Shown: positions 1 to 13,700, numbered from the stretch's first letter. The stretch is 64,000 nucleotides of DNA from Liolophura sinensis (GCF_032854445.1 NW_027017960.1:124001-188000), one strand, 5' to 3'. Made by a program: numbers and translations. Notes: generated from the letters alone by a model not told the origin.

Positions 1-820
1 ATGTGTATGTGTATGTACTGCTCAATCTTTCACCAGCCATAAAACTTGTTCTTTTCAGTCAGTGCATGGCTAGACGAAATTTTGTCTTTTGAAAAAAGCC
101 ATAAATAGACCAAGGCGGGTGCAAGCCTATTGATAATCCAGGCCTGTGAAACCATTATGAAAAGGTACTGCATGGCAGTGAAAGGTTTGGGAGAGACGAG
201 AACTTGTGTTTACTTGTTTACCACGTGTTTACTCCCGTATGCTTAGGGCCATACAGAGCTATACGTGCACATTATTGAGTGTGTTGTACTAGTAGCCAGT
301 CCGCTGTTGTGACATATACAGAGAAGACCCGGTATAATGCTGCTGTGAGGAATTACTGGATGGGGCAATTTCGGGCACACACATCTGCACGTTTATTTCA
401 CTAGGCTAAGATTGGATTCAGGATGACTCTTGTTACCAAATCATATACACCTGATTTATGCAGGTTACAGATACTGCTGATGAAGGGTGACTACAAGTAG
501 CTGGTGCCTGCAAGGTGCAGTTTGGATACACCTCTGCCACAGTGGATATACATGCTTCTTAGCGACCGCATGCTGCAAAATTAATAGGTGTTGCTTGTTA
601 GTAAATTATTCGCCTTTACCACATTGTGTTCTCTCTTGATGACGACTGTATGTGGTTATATTCCTAGTTGATGCCTGTTAGCAAATAATCAGCCTGTATT
701 AGAGCGGATACTTTCTCGATGACGACTATATGTGGTTATATCCATAGGCGTTGCCTGTTTGCAAATTATACGCCAGTATAGCAGGGGATACTTTCTTGGT
801 GACACGCTAGCCGCACTCAC
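1..820. other. Non-coding, nothing recognised
   Basis: I see no gene here. A motif around gatgacgacta(t) followed by tgtggttata recurs loosely near 640 and 720, which suggests a short degenerate local duplication, but there is no coding potential. Confidence 0.5.
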
Positions 821-825
821 GTTAA

Positions 826-1095
826 TTTTATTTATTTATTTGATTGGTGTTTTACGCCGAACTCAAGAATATTTCACTTATACGACGGCGGCCAGCATTA
901 TTGTGGGTGGAAACCGGTCACAGCCCGGGGGAAACCCACGACCATCCGCAGGTTGCTGACAGACCTTCCCACTTACGGCCGGAGAGGAAGCCAGCATGAG
1001 CTGGACTTGAACTCACAGCGACCGCATTGGTGAGAGGCTCCTGGGTCATTACGCTGCGCTAGCGCGCTATCCGACTGAGCCACGGAGGCCCCCCT
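826..1095 (-). mobile_element. tRNA-derived SINE, family 1, near full length
   Basis: Read on the minus strand this has a tRNA-like head with an A-box-like tggctcagtcgg and a B-box-like gagttcaagtcc. A conserved body follows (ggccgccgtcgtataagtga, then gagtacggcgtaaaacacca) and a 3' tail of TAAA repeats, seen here as tttatttattt at 826. The head at about 1,015-1,095 is well preserved. This copy serves as the reference for the many degraded copies elsewhere in the window. Confidence 0.9.
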
Positions 1096-1595
1096 AAAGT
1101 TAATGACAGGATGTTTCATTCAGAAACTGATGGTGTCCATTGACGAATGACTCGGCAGTGATAGCTAGAACACACCCCTTAAAAGGTGTCAGTGTAGGCT
1201 ACAGTCATACTAAGACAGACATTTTCTCTCCGACGTTAATACGCTTTTAGTGATAGTGTTTGTTATACCAACTGATACAGCAGTATCACATTGAACTCTG
1301 CTTGTAAAAACCTAAATGCTATCTTACTCATCTCAACGTTGACTCATACGTTGTATGTAGGAACAAAAAAGTTTGAGAATTGGTTCTGTTGTACGTGTAT
1401 GATTCGCTTGGCTTATGCTAATCTTGATGACAAACTTAGGAGTGCAGCTGTACTTGTATAGCCGTGACAACGACCCCAACACGTCATAGGCGTTGTCAAT
1501 CTGTATACTCACACTCTTAATTAAGTTTTTGTTGCCTTCTGTTAAAAAAGTAGCGGACACTTCATTGCGTAGCTTATCGGCAATTTCAAGGCAAA

Positions 1596-1955
1596 ATGGG
1601 CTGCACTAAGAAGCAAGCATGCTGGTTAGTACTGGTTATACTCGATGTAATTTTCTTGATTGGCAGCCCAATCACGATAATTGCAATCGCTTTGGCCTTG
1701 GGTAAGACTTACCATACAACGAGACATTTCAGCGCCACAAACTGCACTGTTCAGAAAGTGGTGAATGTTGGCCAGATCGCTTGTCACTGCGACAGGTGGC
1801 ACGGGTGTACGTCACACTACCCCTGCGTAGAGATCATAGTGGTTTACGTCACTGAAAGCGGGAAGAACGTTCCCAACTCCACGTTGTTCGATGATGCTCA
1901 CAACTTCATTCATTACGGATATTTACCTGTCACCTACGACAAAGAAGCCATTAAG
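1596..1955 (+). CDS. Exon 1 of BK-beta-like gene
   Basis: This exon holds the ATG, helix 1 and most of the extracellular loop. It ends AAG|gtaata at 1,955 in phase 0. The start was chosen because the reading frame begins only 13 residues before the first helix. Confidence 0.65.
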
Positions 1956-2066
1956 GTAATAAATAATTTTTGTTTTGGATATACCCCAGTCCCCCCTCCC
2001 CCAAACGCCTCACTTACGTCTTTAATAGTACGTAAACTTTTAACTTTGTTAAATGGCTGACGACAA

Positions 2067-2265
2067 TATTTATTTATTTATTTATTCGACTGGCGTTTTA
2101 CGCCATACTCACTTATTATTATTTCACTTATACAACGGCGGCTGCGATGAGCAAACCGGTCAAAGAATGGGCAAAACGTACGATCATCAGCACGTTGTTT
2201 GCAAACGACGGAAATGGAAAAACTCCCTCTGGTGAGCTGGACGATCGCATTGGTAAGAGTGAAAA
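2067..2265 (-). mobile_element. Degenerate family 1 SINE in intron
   Basis: The tail (tttatttatttatttatt), the gagt-like tail-proximal body and a diverged head are recognisable on the minus strand. It lies within the intron of the BK-beta-like gene. Confidence 0.7.
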
Positions 2266-3047
2266 CGCCGTACTGGTATCAACTAATCGATTGTTTACGT
2301 TTTCAAACATGGCCAGCGCCATATAACCGGAACGGTCACACCAGCTCAACATTTGAGATCATTTTGTTTATTTATTTTTTTTTCATATTTTTACAGAGAA
2401 TAAAAAGAAAGAAAAAAATAAAGAAAGAAAAACGAGGTGGACCACATTCAACAACCTGAACCACATGGACGGAGCAGATTCTTTCTCGCTGCTAAGCATC
2501 ATTAGGCAGCTCTAATTTAGCACAGTCCTACAACTACATGTATACCTGTATTTGAAATGGAAATAGGACAGTTACAGTTTGATTATCAACTAAAAAGAAT
2601 CTATTACGTCACGTGTTTCATCCCGTTCAATATGGCCGAAAAAATCCTCCGCAACACCTCACTTTTGCCTGCATGTTAAACATCGTCCAAAAACCGTCCA
2701 AAAACATACTTAGCATCTGTATTAAATTTTTTTTCAGATGTTGTGAACTTTACCAAAATGTGATCACCTCCCTTTCAACAAAATTTTTCATTTTGTCCAT
2801 GCTTTTCATTGTAAGAAAAAGCCTCTATAGACCACTTAAATCTACGCATTAATATACTTTCTCTGTCAGCATTCTTCATAAAATCTAAAAACAATAAATG
2901 AATGTCACGGTGTTTTTGCGCATGCTTTTTCAGTTGTCTGTATGATGAAACATACTTTATATTTTAGCTTTTTTTTCACTCTTATAATTAAAATAAATAT
3001 TTCTATTGCTAATTGCTTATAATTAAACTTTTCCCCTTTTGTGACAG

Positions 3048-3392
3048 TGCTCTACGTACTCCTGATATGGAAGCATAATCCATGACGCCGATAACGTTGC
3101 CACGTTTGTTCGCGCGCACGGAAGACTCGGCCAGTCGTACCCTTGCTTCTACAACCAAGAAAACCAGAGCGAGGCTATATTGAGGAAAGTTTCCACCAAT
3201 GCCCTGGCGCTAGGGCTTCTGTTCCCTCTGCTGTGCTTCATCGGTGCTCTGCTTCTCTTTATATTCCTGTACCATCGCATTCTTATGAGACCCGGAGAGA
3301 AGGTCTTGTGTCTCGGCCGGACTTACGAGATTGAGCCTAACGAGTTATCTCCCCCTGTCCCAGTGATAACGGTAACCGACTTGACAATCTAG
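3048..3392 (+). CDS. Exon 2 of BK-beta-like gene (contains TGA)
   Basis: The acceptor is gtgacag at 3,041-3,047. The frame is open from 3,066 to the TAG at 3,390-3,392 and codes the end of the loop, helix 2 and the tail. The TGA at 3,063-3,065 lies between a conserved Cys-containing start and the downstream loop. I saw no alternative acceptor that avoids it in the right frame. Confidence 0.6.
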
Positions 3393-4120
3393 AGATGTAG
3401 AGAACAGATTCCGTACCGTATTACCTGATTTGGAAGCTTGGATAGTACCAGGTGGTATCGTGACACTGAGGAGTCAACTTTTGCCAATACATCAGGAGCG
3501 GTGAACTGAAGTGTCAGTTTTTGGCAAAGAGCATTATCTGTATTACCCTATTTGAAAGTTGTTAATTTATGGGTTGAGCCGCGTGGTACAGTAACGTTGA
3601 AGACTCGGCTATTGACAATGAATGGGCTACTCGAGAAGCCGCAGAACGACATCTGTTCTCACTTGATTTGACTGAAAGCCGTTAGAAGTTTATGCATGTA
3701 GGTGTTTTCCCAACACTTTTGTTGTCTTTAGTCAAACAGGAATATGTCAAGGTGAATACTTTTTATCCCGAGTAGTCAGGGAGCGAAATCAATCCCGATT
3801 ATTTGAGCGTAAAAAAAAGACATCATCGAGTAACATAAGCAATTCGTGTGTGGATGACTGTTGAATGCTTTGTCTGAAGAAGATTGCGTGTGGAATGTGT
3901 TGTGGCGTCTAATATGTGTGGAATGTGTTGTGGCGTCTAATACGTGTGGAATGTGTTGTGACGTCTAATACTTTTTAATTAACATCACTGCATTTGTTTT
4001 TACCTGTCACTGGTTAAGCCATGATCTTATATGTGTGAGTAATTTGCTACTGATTAAGCATTTACATAAACAGATAGAATAAAATCCTGAGGTAAAATGA
4101 CGAGAGGCCTTGCGTTAGAA
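3393..4120. other. Intergenic, local 30-base tandem repeat
   Basis: No gene is seen. A unit containing gtgtggaatgtgttgtggcg followed by tctaata repeats about three times at 3,888-3,970. Confidence 0.6.
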
Positions 4121-4127
4121 GGTCTTC

Positions 4128-4258
4128 CAGCAACACGCAGATCGTCGTGGGTTTCCCACGGGCTGTGCCCGGTTTCCTCTCACCATAATGCTGACCGCCG
4201 ACGTATAAGTGAAATATTATTGAGTACGGCGTAAAACATCAATCAAATAAATTAATAA
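4128..4258 (+). mobile_element. Family 1 SINE, 3' half
   Basis: Body and tail are present (gtcgtgggtttcccacggg ... gagtacggcgtaaaacatca ... aataaattaataaat). The tRNA-like head is missing. Confidence 0.85.
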
Positions 4259-4389
4259 ATTGACAAGACGCAGTATTTCTTCTAATTTGGTCTGATTTAT
4301 GCATTTAAATGAACAATTATAATAAAACCCTAACTGGGGTAACTGGACAAGAGGCAGTATTTCACCGATTACGTGTAACCATTTGCCCG

Positions 4390-4821
4390 TTATGACACTC
4401 GCTGTTCTGGTTTACTCTTTATGCTGCACGACTGGGCATCACCAAGGACTGATCCGTGTGCCATATTATGTAAATACATGTGGAGTATGATAACGAATTT
4501 GTCGCACAACCTCGAGTGACAGAGAGTACAGTAAGGGTTGTAGTGAAGGACAGAACCCAACACTACCATTTGAAAACCGTACAACCCACATTGTTGGTCA
4601 ATTAACAGATAGATTAACTGACTGACTGATAGGTGCTGGACGCCATACTGAAGATTTATTGAGTCATTACGTTTTGGCCAAGGATACAGGAGATTCCGAT
4701 ATAAACCATCTGGCTTTGTCAAGACACTGATGAAATTTCCCATGTGAGACACAGGTATTTGTGCATGTTCAGAATGTGTCTCGTACTGATTAAAGTCAAG
4801 TATATTTTCAAGCAACTTCAC
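4390..4821 (-). other. Unassigned open frame shared by both arms
   Basis: A minus-strand frame of 143 codons is open here. About 47 of its codons (around 4,660-4,810) are mirrored on the plus strand at about 62,130-62,265 in the same frame, with shared peptides AQIPVSH, GNFISVLTKP and GLYRNL. The right-arm copy is closed by a TGA soon after. No family is recognised. It may be a downstream exon of the duplicated gene, an old repeat, or chance preservation. The substitutions I can see do not look strongly constrained. Confidence 0.3.
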
Positions 4822-5149
4822 GCAAAACTACCTGAGCTACCTCACGAGTGCAGTCGACAATTTATTATCACCAAGGACTCGATAACTGAAAGGGGATAAA
4901 GGAAATGCCAATATATCCCTGTTTGGGGTATAGAATGAACTCTCACTTAAAGTCTGTGCGAGAGATTGACTTGATTTAACCGATTTTTTTTCTAACATCA
5001 TACTTGAGATGGTATTCATTTCTATCGTCAAGAAATCCAGAATGCCTGGGGTAAACCACCGACCTTCGTTGAGTCACTGTCGAACTTTCTCACGTGTGAC
5101 CTATGCATAAAGGCGGTATGCAATTCGTCTGAGGCAAACTTCATGCAAG

Positions 5150-5640
5150 AGTACACTACAAAAATAATCTGTTAGTTTTAGCAGAAAGTCTGTTATCTGA
5201 GTGATGTTAGAACTTAATCTGTTATTATAACACAATGTCTAATGTAATCTGTATGTTAAATTAACGGAATCCATTATTTTTTGCGAGAGTACGCCTAAGA
5301 GCTCCGTCGATCGCCAAATGCCACCAAGTCCAGAACAAGAACGAAACCATAAGCGGGTTGCAAAAAAATTCGTTGGGCGAGACTGGGGTTGAACCCACGT
5401 CTCTGTTGTCGTAATTCTTGAAAAAAAAACAAACGGCTTAACTAATGAGTTAATATCTACAACCGTCAGAGCGGCTAGAAGATCAGCATCTTAACCGACA
5501 GTGGCAGTTCACATGAAAGTGTTCCATATTAGACGCTAAGTATTAAGAGGTATTAAGAGGTCTTTTGAAACTCTCAAAGAAATAATCTGTTAAATTCAAC
5601 AGAAAGTCTGTTGTCTGGGTGATGCCAGAATTTATTACAA
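5150..5640. mobile_element. Foldback-element halves flanking a composite
   Basis: Segments at 5,153-5,285 and 5,578-5,640 contain the motif aacagaaagtctgttgtctg or close variants and ttctgttattataacac, which belong to a foldback family seen in full at 61,507-61,745. They flank a 290-base stretch (5,286-5,577) that is repeated inverted at about 61,240-61,500, so the whole composite predates the arm duplication. From 5,641 to 7,220 I see AT-rich sequence with no gene; ttccagg/aattgcaggt-type motifs recur four times at 6,810-7,110. Confidence 0.7.
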
Positions 5641-7481
5641 AATAAGTAAATCATTTAAACATTTGGTTTACATATATTTTTCCTCTATGTACACAGTTGC
5701 TTTTTTACTTATATACGCATGCATATTTATAAAAAAGAAATGCAAAGTGTCTGTAGTAATAATAATGAAGTCAAGGCATCACCACGTCACACGAAGCTTG
5801 ACAATGATCCCGCCATCGAAAGCTTGCAATTAGGTGGTCATACCTCGACTTATTACCATTATTACTATTGAACTCACGTACAACTGTGAGTCTTAAGCAG
5901 TATATAGAGTATAGATGTAGCTGAATAAAGAGGAATACATTCAAAATGAATAGAATAAAAGCAAATGTATAGATTTACAGCACGCCGAATACAAATGTTA
6001 GATGACCTGAACATAAACTGAAATGTATAATCTATCTACGTTCTAACTGCACAGGAGTGGTTCTTATTGATATGCTACACGATCTCGAAATACGAAATAT
6101 ATATCATGGTGCATGTAGCTGATAACGATATGAAAAAGGGAGAAGAAAAACAAAGATATACGGTTACCGACTTCGACGCGTGGCATACATGCGTCGAAAA
6201 ATGCACCTCAAGCCAAAAAACCTCTGTCCCAACAATAACAGTAGCTTAAACGCCAGCAGATCCATGTCACAGCAGGCGTCAAATCCCTGGTTCTGTCAGA
6301 AGTACCAGTAGGAACTTATTTACGATGTTAGCTGCATGGCACAGGAGCCCGGCAGATGACATCAGACATTCTGATTAACCGATTGCTGATCGACCTGTGA
6401 AACGTTTGTATTGGTAAAACTGTGAAGAACATACTATTTTATTTTTAAGGATCAACCTCTAAAACACAGGGGCTCTGTAAGGTGTTAGCCTTACTAAAAC
6501 GCACTGGGCAGTGAACTTCAAAGAATGCACTATCGAATGACACCCAACATAAAGCAAACAAATACAAAAAGGTCAGGTTAAAATTATCCCACAAGAAATA
6601 AGTCCAAAAAAACTGAACGTAATGACGCAGTGAAATTTAAGCAAGACATAGTTCTTTGCTGCTTGCTGAAAACAGAAAATGCTTCAAACAACAGAAAACG
6701 ATAGATACACTAGTATACACCGTCAGTACAAACATTGCATGTGTATACACAAGAATAATGTGTATAAATCAAAAACAACAAACGGATATGAAAAACGATA
6801 TAAAAACTAGCTAATTGCAGGTTTTTAATTAGGAAGCTATGTGAACAGTCAATTTCAGAAACCTTTGTTAAACACCATATAAACACCATCTATTCCAGGT
6901 CTTAACTGGGAAGATAGGCGAGCAGTCATTGTCAAAAACGTGTATTATAATCGATATAAAATACTATCAAATTGCAAGTATTAATTGGGAAGCTGTGGGA
7001 GCAGTCATTGTCAGAAGCGCGTGTTATAAGCGACAAAAAAAAAAACGATCTAATTCCAGGTATTAATCCACAAACGCTTATTATAAACGACAAAAAACGA
7101 CCTAATTCCAGCCGTACATGTGATTTACAGACATGAGGACCATGTTAGTAGAAAATAAGTGGTCTTCAATGATTGTTCGAGTGCGCATGCGCCCATTCGT
7201 ATGTTGTCTTCCGCATAACTGTCACCAAGGCAGTGAAACCGGAACAGTCTTCAAATTCCCCGTCGAAGATCGGTTTTGAGCCCTCACCTTGTGGGCCTCA
7301 GTATTTTGAAGGTAAGCACCTTTAACCACTAAACCAGAGTCAGCAGTCATGTGACAAATGTTTGTTGGGCCTTGTGTACAAAGTCTAAGCAGTCGACCAC
7401 GCTCGTGTACTCTAAAGTTAGTACAGGGCAATTTACCACGACGGTGTGTATATCTATCCAATCGCCGACAAATATACAGCG

Positions 7482-7707
7482 TCATCCATAAATGTATTCG
7501 GATTCAAATTCCTGGTTCATGTACGGAACCGGTGGCGGCGGCCTGGTGAGATCTGCCATCTTAAATCCTTGACAAGGTACGAGTAAATTTTCCTCTTGAA
7601 ACTCGTTCATTCCTCCGGAAGTCTCCAGTGTAATTATACTTCCAAAAAGTTCATTGGTAGTGGTTATTTGTCGGGAAGGCATTTCGATGTTAACTGTAGG
7701 GGCGGGC
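7482..7707 (-). CDS. Gene A exon 7 (cytoplasmic tail, stop)
   Basis: The acceptor is cgacag, with the codon split CC|G across intron 6 (7,708-8,112), and the TGA is at 7,482-7,484. It encodes residues 227-300. Compared with gene B it has an extra stretch of roughly 23 residues (around RQITTTNELFGS) before the shared ENLLVPCQGF...YMNQEFESEY segment. The intron is short and holds nothing recognisable. Confidence 0.85.
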
Positions 7708-10700
7708 CTGTCGAAAAAAGAAGGAATTGACGAAGCGAAACATAGAAACACATTATCATGCATTCTGACCACAGAATGCGGACGTGGACCGGTTCGCATT
7801 ATACTGGATATGTCTCATCAACTCAATGTGCCCAATAGCACAAGCTTTGCCTGTAGAATATACCTTCGAATAGCAATGCTGCTCTTTTAACTTAGCGATT
7901 GATGGACAGCTACGGCCATGTTGAATTTAACATCACCCGTTTTGCAGGATAATATGAATCTATTTAACTGGATCAACCAGTTCGATTAACCAATTAGAAT
8001 GGAGCTTTGATCCAAAAACTTACTTTTTGGATAATGATGATGATGGTGATGATGATGATGATGACAATGGTGATGATGATAACTGTGTTCAGATCAAACT
8101 GCTCATACTTACGGCTGATTGTGTCTAATACAGCAGACAGCCCCAACGACGATCAGAAGCAACGCAAGAAATCCCAAAACCGAACCGATTACAGCAAACA
8201 TCATTACGTGAGCTGTAAACCAGAAAAAATTTTAACCGTGAGGTGAGATACTGAAATCCCTCCAAGTGGGATCTGATAACTGAAGAACAAATTAATTTTT
8301 TAGCTCCCGTTTCTTTGGTTGCCTCTTTAGATTTACTTGAGAACTCGAGGCTTCCCATGATCGACACAATGCTGGTATACGAAGGGGCGCCATCGGCTAT
8401 CAGGGGTCAATCAAGGGTCAATTACAAACAAAGAATGTTTCTCTACTGGTTATCTACATTTAAGTGACATGGAGTTACCTTTGGTCTCTGCAGTGGTAGA
8501 GGGGTCGACTACAGTCCTGAAGGTCATTGGTTTAAACCCAGAGGGGTCGACATGGGGGTACTGAATATTTGGTATATGCAGCCCACGAAGACGGATTCCA
8601 CAGATGCGTTTCAAAAAACCGCCTTTAAGGAAGCAGTGTGCAACATATATAAAGTATCTGTGAACTTGTGTCCATTATAAACACTTGTTGCTTTTGGTTG
8701 TATGCGATGTGTGCCTGTATGTAGATGGGGTGATATTGCTCGCACTCCTTAGAGCGCATGTGCCTTTCTCTACCCTCGCTTTACATCACTGGCACTACTA
8801 GACACGATAGATCATGGCGTCTGTGCAACGCATGTACGCTGGCTTGGGCATAACCTCACCACTGTTCACAAGCAGAACGATTTAATCAGCATTCAGCAAT
8901 AAAATTGTTTCAGGTGTTGGTTGGAGTCGTAACAGATATATTAAAATGAATGCGGTCACTCTCGTTGTGTCAAGCGGGCTATAAATGACTCAAAAAGCTC
9001 CTTCAGCACTTATATCAGATGATCGTTGGGTTTCCATTGGGCCCTACCCTCTTTTCGCCCATCGTAATGCTGGCCGCCGTCGTGTAAGCGAAATAATTTT
9101 GAGTACGGCGTAAAATACCAATCAAATATATAAACAGTTCACACCCAGACGACATGAAGTCGAAAAAGCAACATTTCGTTTCATGACGTTCATAGCGAGA
9201 TGACGTTATCATTTCCACCAGTCTCTCGAAAAATATTTACGATATTCTACCCTCACTGTGAAATATGCATATATGTTCTGGCCGCAACATAACCGCGGTG
9301 ACCAATGAGGTTGTAAACTGAAACTGGCTGTGACTTTAAGTCAGAAGGTTTACAATTTACCTGACCAAGAGCGGAGGTTTCATCAAACATTTTCTCTGCT
9401 GATATACATAGTGCCCCTCTCCTCTCAAAAGCGAGCTAGGCAATGCTCTGTTCTCCCGTATTTTTGGTATACTATGTTACAGTCACTTTTTTAAAAAAGT
9501 TAGTACTTTTAGTACTTTTAGTATCAAACAAGTGTTCAAAGGGATGTGTTTAAGCCTACAATATAATCTGTCAGAGACTATGCATATTCGCAATTCGCCA
9601 ATATACAAGGAACAGGCAATATACTTTTACCGCAGGCGCCTTCGTCGGGTGTACATGTCTTCTCATCATCTACACCTCTGGCGTCCCTACATGGATCCGG
9701 TAACCGTCGTCTGGTCCCGGTTTCACAGTTACATTCTCCCCAAACTTTCCATGGATCAGTAGGTTCTGAATGATAAATGAGAAATATGCAATGCTTACCC
9801 TATGTGATTTAACATTTAAGGCGAATGAACGAATGAATGCTTGGGGTTTTAATTTTTCAGGACGAAAATGTGTTTTTACACATACTATGTCTTCTTTGGC
9901 AGGGCAAGTCTGCGACTGAAGAATCATGTCGAAGACACCTCTCAGTGCTGAGCACCAAGCGAGGCAGCAACAAGTACCATTTTTAAAGTCTTTGGAATCT
10001 CTAACAGAAATACAATCTTTTGGAATTTCTAACAGAAGCCTAGTCTCTCTAAACCAGACCGTCCTATCTTATCGGTTGAGTAGAGTTACGACTACGGTTT
10101 TCTGCATGAAGAGAGTAGCAGAAGCCGTAAAAAAACACACTCTCTGTCTTCCATGTAGTCAAGTAAGCGCAGTCGACGGAGCTGTTGCAAAACTTAACAA
10201 GTACTTCAACCCGATGGAAAATGTGGACTACGAAATTTATGTATTCCGAAATGCCCAGCTGTCGGTATAAAAGTCGGTGATACCGTTTTTATCCGCCAAA
10301 AAGCATACGGATAAGCTTCAAACGCCATCCAACCGAGTTCCGTTCAATTTTACTTGTGTGAACAGTTCTATGGTCACTGCAAGAGAGACTCACACTCGCT
10401 GACGCGTAATTTATCCTTTAATGTTCACAAGGGTGCTATCCGTCCAGCTTTCAGGAAAAGTCAATTTATATATGACGACAATATCCCTGTTTCAACTCCA
10501 CTAAACTTATCCTCCTCGACAGAGATACGTGCCGACCAGATAACCAGATTACACTCTGTAAATGATTTGCTGACAGTAACTGTTCTACCGATGAATGACA
10601 CTTTCTTGTGTTGAACTGTTTTAGATCAAGCTGGTCTAATTAAACTCAACTTTAATTTCTGCAGGAACAGACCGCATATTGCATAAGTTTTAATTGTTTA

Positions 10701-13700
10701 TCATATGTGAATGACACTGGTTTATGTTCAATGACAATGCAACATTTCCTCAAGGTATGCACTTTTGTACCTAACTGATGCCAGAAAGGACTCATTGCAA
10801 ACTTTTGAAACAGTTTTATTTTGTTCTCACTGGAACAGTTTGTGTAGTACCTATACATACTTACTGCATGCTACTGAATATGTTATGCTTTCCTTTTCTA
10901 TGTATGGTTCTAATTCAAATGATGGGAGGGATAATAACGTAATTTGCAGTGTATTTCGGGTATCGGTATCAAAGTCAAATTTTAGTAGTTACCACACATA
11001 ACGTGTGGACCGGCCCGGATAGCACAGTTGGTAGAGCGTCCGCTTCGGGACCGGTAGATCCAGGATCAATCCTTGATCGAGTCACACCTAAGACTTTAAA
11101 AGAGGAAGTTGTAACTTCCTCGCTTGGCGTTCAGCATGAAGGGGATAGTGCAACGACTGGTTGACCCGTATCAGTATAATGGCTCGGGCGGGGCGGCTTG
11201 CTTGCCTTCGGTAAGTCGTCTCAGTGAGGCAGCACTAAATAAAAGAGCGGTGGAAATACGTTCTGCAACAAGGAGGCACATTACACGTACATGACTGAAA
11301 AATTGTTGAGAACGACGTTAAACCCCAAGCACTCACTCACTCATAACGTGCGTCCAGTGTGAATTCTGTCCAGGCCCAGAACATTATAGTCTATTCCAAG
11401 GAGTGAGTGAGTGAGTGCTTGGGGTTTATCGTTGTACTTAAACATTTTTCAGTCATATGATGACGAAGGAGTACTTTCAGTACATGTAATATGACTCTTT
11501 GTTGCCGATTTCCACCGCTCTTTAATCTAGTGCTGCTTCACTGGGACGACTTACCGAAGATAAATATGCCGCCCAGTCGTTGTACTATCCTTTTAATGCA
11601 CCGCGGGAGGAAGTTACAACTTCCTCCTTCAAGGGCAAAGTTTTAAATTTTGTGATATTTTCTTACAATTTACAAAATTACTCCCATTATATTGTCTAAT
11701 AAATGCAGTTGTTTAGAAAATTATACCAGAATCCATTAGATTATTTTATTTAGTTTTGTCATTTACATGATATGTTGAACCTCGTTCCTGTAGATACGGG
11801 ATGGATCAAAAACGCTGAACTCATAGGCCCATAAGTGAATGATCTTGCCAGAAGGTGGCCTAAATTATTGTTGAAGGAAGCATGTGCAAATACTGTTCAC
11901 CAGCACAAGCTCAAGGTGTTGCTACCTTTGTTACTCATACTGCTATTGTTACAGCTATGTGATAGAACTAGGTTGTTTATAATAGAGATAGCAGTTCACT
12001 ATTAGGATAAATATTGATGATTGCCAACGATACATTTTAAGTCCTTTATCGGGGTGACCTGCGTACTCGGAATCACTAAACGATCGTAGACTTAAATATA
12101 AACCTTAAATCACTTTAAAACTGCTATTTCTCATGTAATAAGGTCAGAGTATTGCTTGACACTGTAAATTCTGAGTAAGTTATTATACAACAAATTTTTA
12201 CTAAAATAGCGGAAAGCAGCACACAAACTTTAATCACTGAAATTTTAACTAAAGTCTGAGTTGCGTCGTGATCCCGAGGCATGGCGTGACAGCACTGGAC
12301 AAAGCATTTCTCCATAGTTCTTGTGTCGTCTGTTGTGACTTTAAAGGCAAAGAGAACCCCAAAATAAAGTATACTCTAGGTGATAAACCACTTAACACTG
12401 TCCAGAAAGATGTATGTAGCGCTAATTAGTTATTACTGTTTCAGAATGTTTTTAACAGAAAAAAATACATTTAATATACCGTGACCACTGTGACCACTGA
12501 CGTCTCGTGAAGTTTACCGCTTAAGACTTTTGTATTCAATATGCATATACATTTAGATACAGACTGCATTCGCTCAATAGCTATTAAAAAGGAACAATTT
12601 CAAACATATGGATGTGACGTCAATGAAAACAGACAGTCGTAGAATCCTTTTAAAAACATTTTGCCCGGTTGGGAATACTCTGTTGTCCAGGACAGTGTAT
12701 ATTGGTCTTTCTCCTGATATACACTTCGTTGTAGTTTTTTCTTAGTCTTTATGAATAATAGATCCCTCAGCAGGTTGCAGATAGTCGTGGGTTCCTCCCG
12801 CGCTCCGCCTGGTTTCCTTTCATGAAAATACTGGCCGCCGTTGTATAAGTGAAATATTCTTGAGTACGGCGTAAAACAACAGTCAAATAAATAAATAAAT
12901 TTAAGAACAACATCTTTTGGTTTAGGCACTCGGTTTCTACAACAGTGCCTAATAATATATCACTCAGACTCACACTGCACTCACAGTGCAGTTTATCAAG
13001 ACCGTTCGACACAGAATCAGGCTAAAGACCATGTCACTTACCGTTACGTTCATATGTCACAGGTTTATTGCCAATTTTGTGGTCATCTGGGCAGCTCTTC
13101 CTGCCGAATATTCCAACGTCATGTGTTGCCGAATGACGTACCGTTAACTGCGGAAAAGGAAAAGATGAATTATTTATAATGTAAGTGTTTTACGCTGTAC
13201 TCAAAAACATTTCACCCATACGACGGTGGCTATCGCGGTATGGTGGAGGAAAACTGGGCATAACCCGTTGAAAACGCACGACCATCAGCTGACTTTCCCA
13301 CGTACAACCGGAGAGGAAGCAATGCAACATGGGCTGGACGCACGGTGTCCTCTTTAATGAGAACACACATGGCCATATTTCTATATATATCTGATATATG
13401 GCGAAAGGATTACTAACTTCAAGTTATAAAAGACGGACCGGAAATGTAAAAGATAGCTAGTAAATCGTATTCGTGCTACGACTAACGAGAGACGTCGCCG
13501 TCTTTTGTGCAATAAAACTGCAAATATTAACGTCGCATGACATGTGTTTATAGAAAAAACACTAATGTTCAAACGTCTTGCTGTTTTTATTTGAACCCTG
13601 ACGTCTTATCCATAAATGTGTTACAAGTATACGACTAGACACGCATTCGTTTTTGCTAAACCATAGGGTGACAAATCATTTCCAGCTCTCCAAATCATTG

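Larger units (their letters stand above)
1596..3392 (+). pseudogene. BK-channel beta-subunit-like two-TM protein, with in-frame TGA
   Basis: Two exons (1,596-1,955 and 3,048-3,392) join in phase 0 across a gtaata...cag intron, giving 235 codons. The product has the KCNMB layout: a short N-terminus, a hydrophobic helix at about residues 10-35, a cysteine-rich extracellular loop, a second helix (LALGLLFPLLCFIGALLLF) and a short tail. Loop features typical of BK beta subunits are the C-x-YPCV motif near residues 71-78, a conserved Cys at the exon 2 start, and YPCFYNQENQSEAIL before helix 2. NCT at residue 49 is a glycosylation sequon. Such proteins modulate calcium-activated potassium channels at the plasma membrane. 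Exon 2 carries an in-frame TGA at 3,063-3,065, six codons in, where an arginine CGA would need only one C-to-T change. It is either a recent pseudogene, a null allele, or a sequence error. The family call is fair, not certain. Confidence 0.6.
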
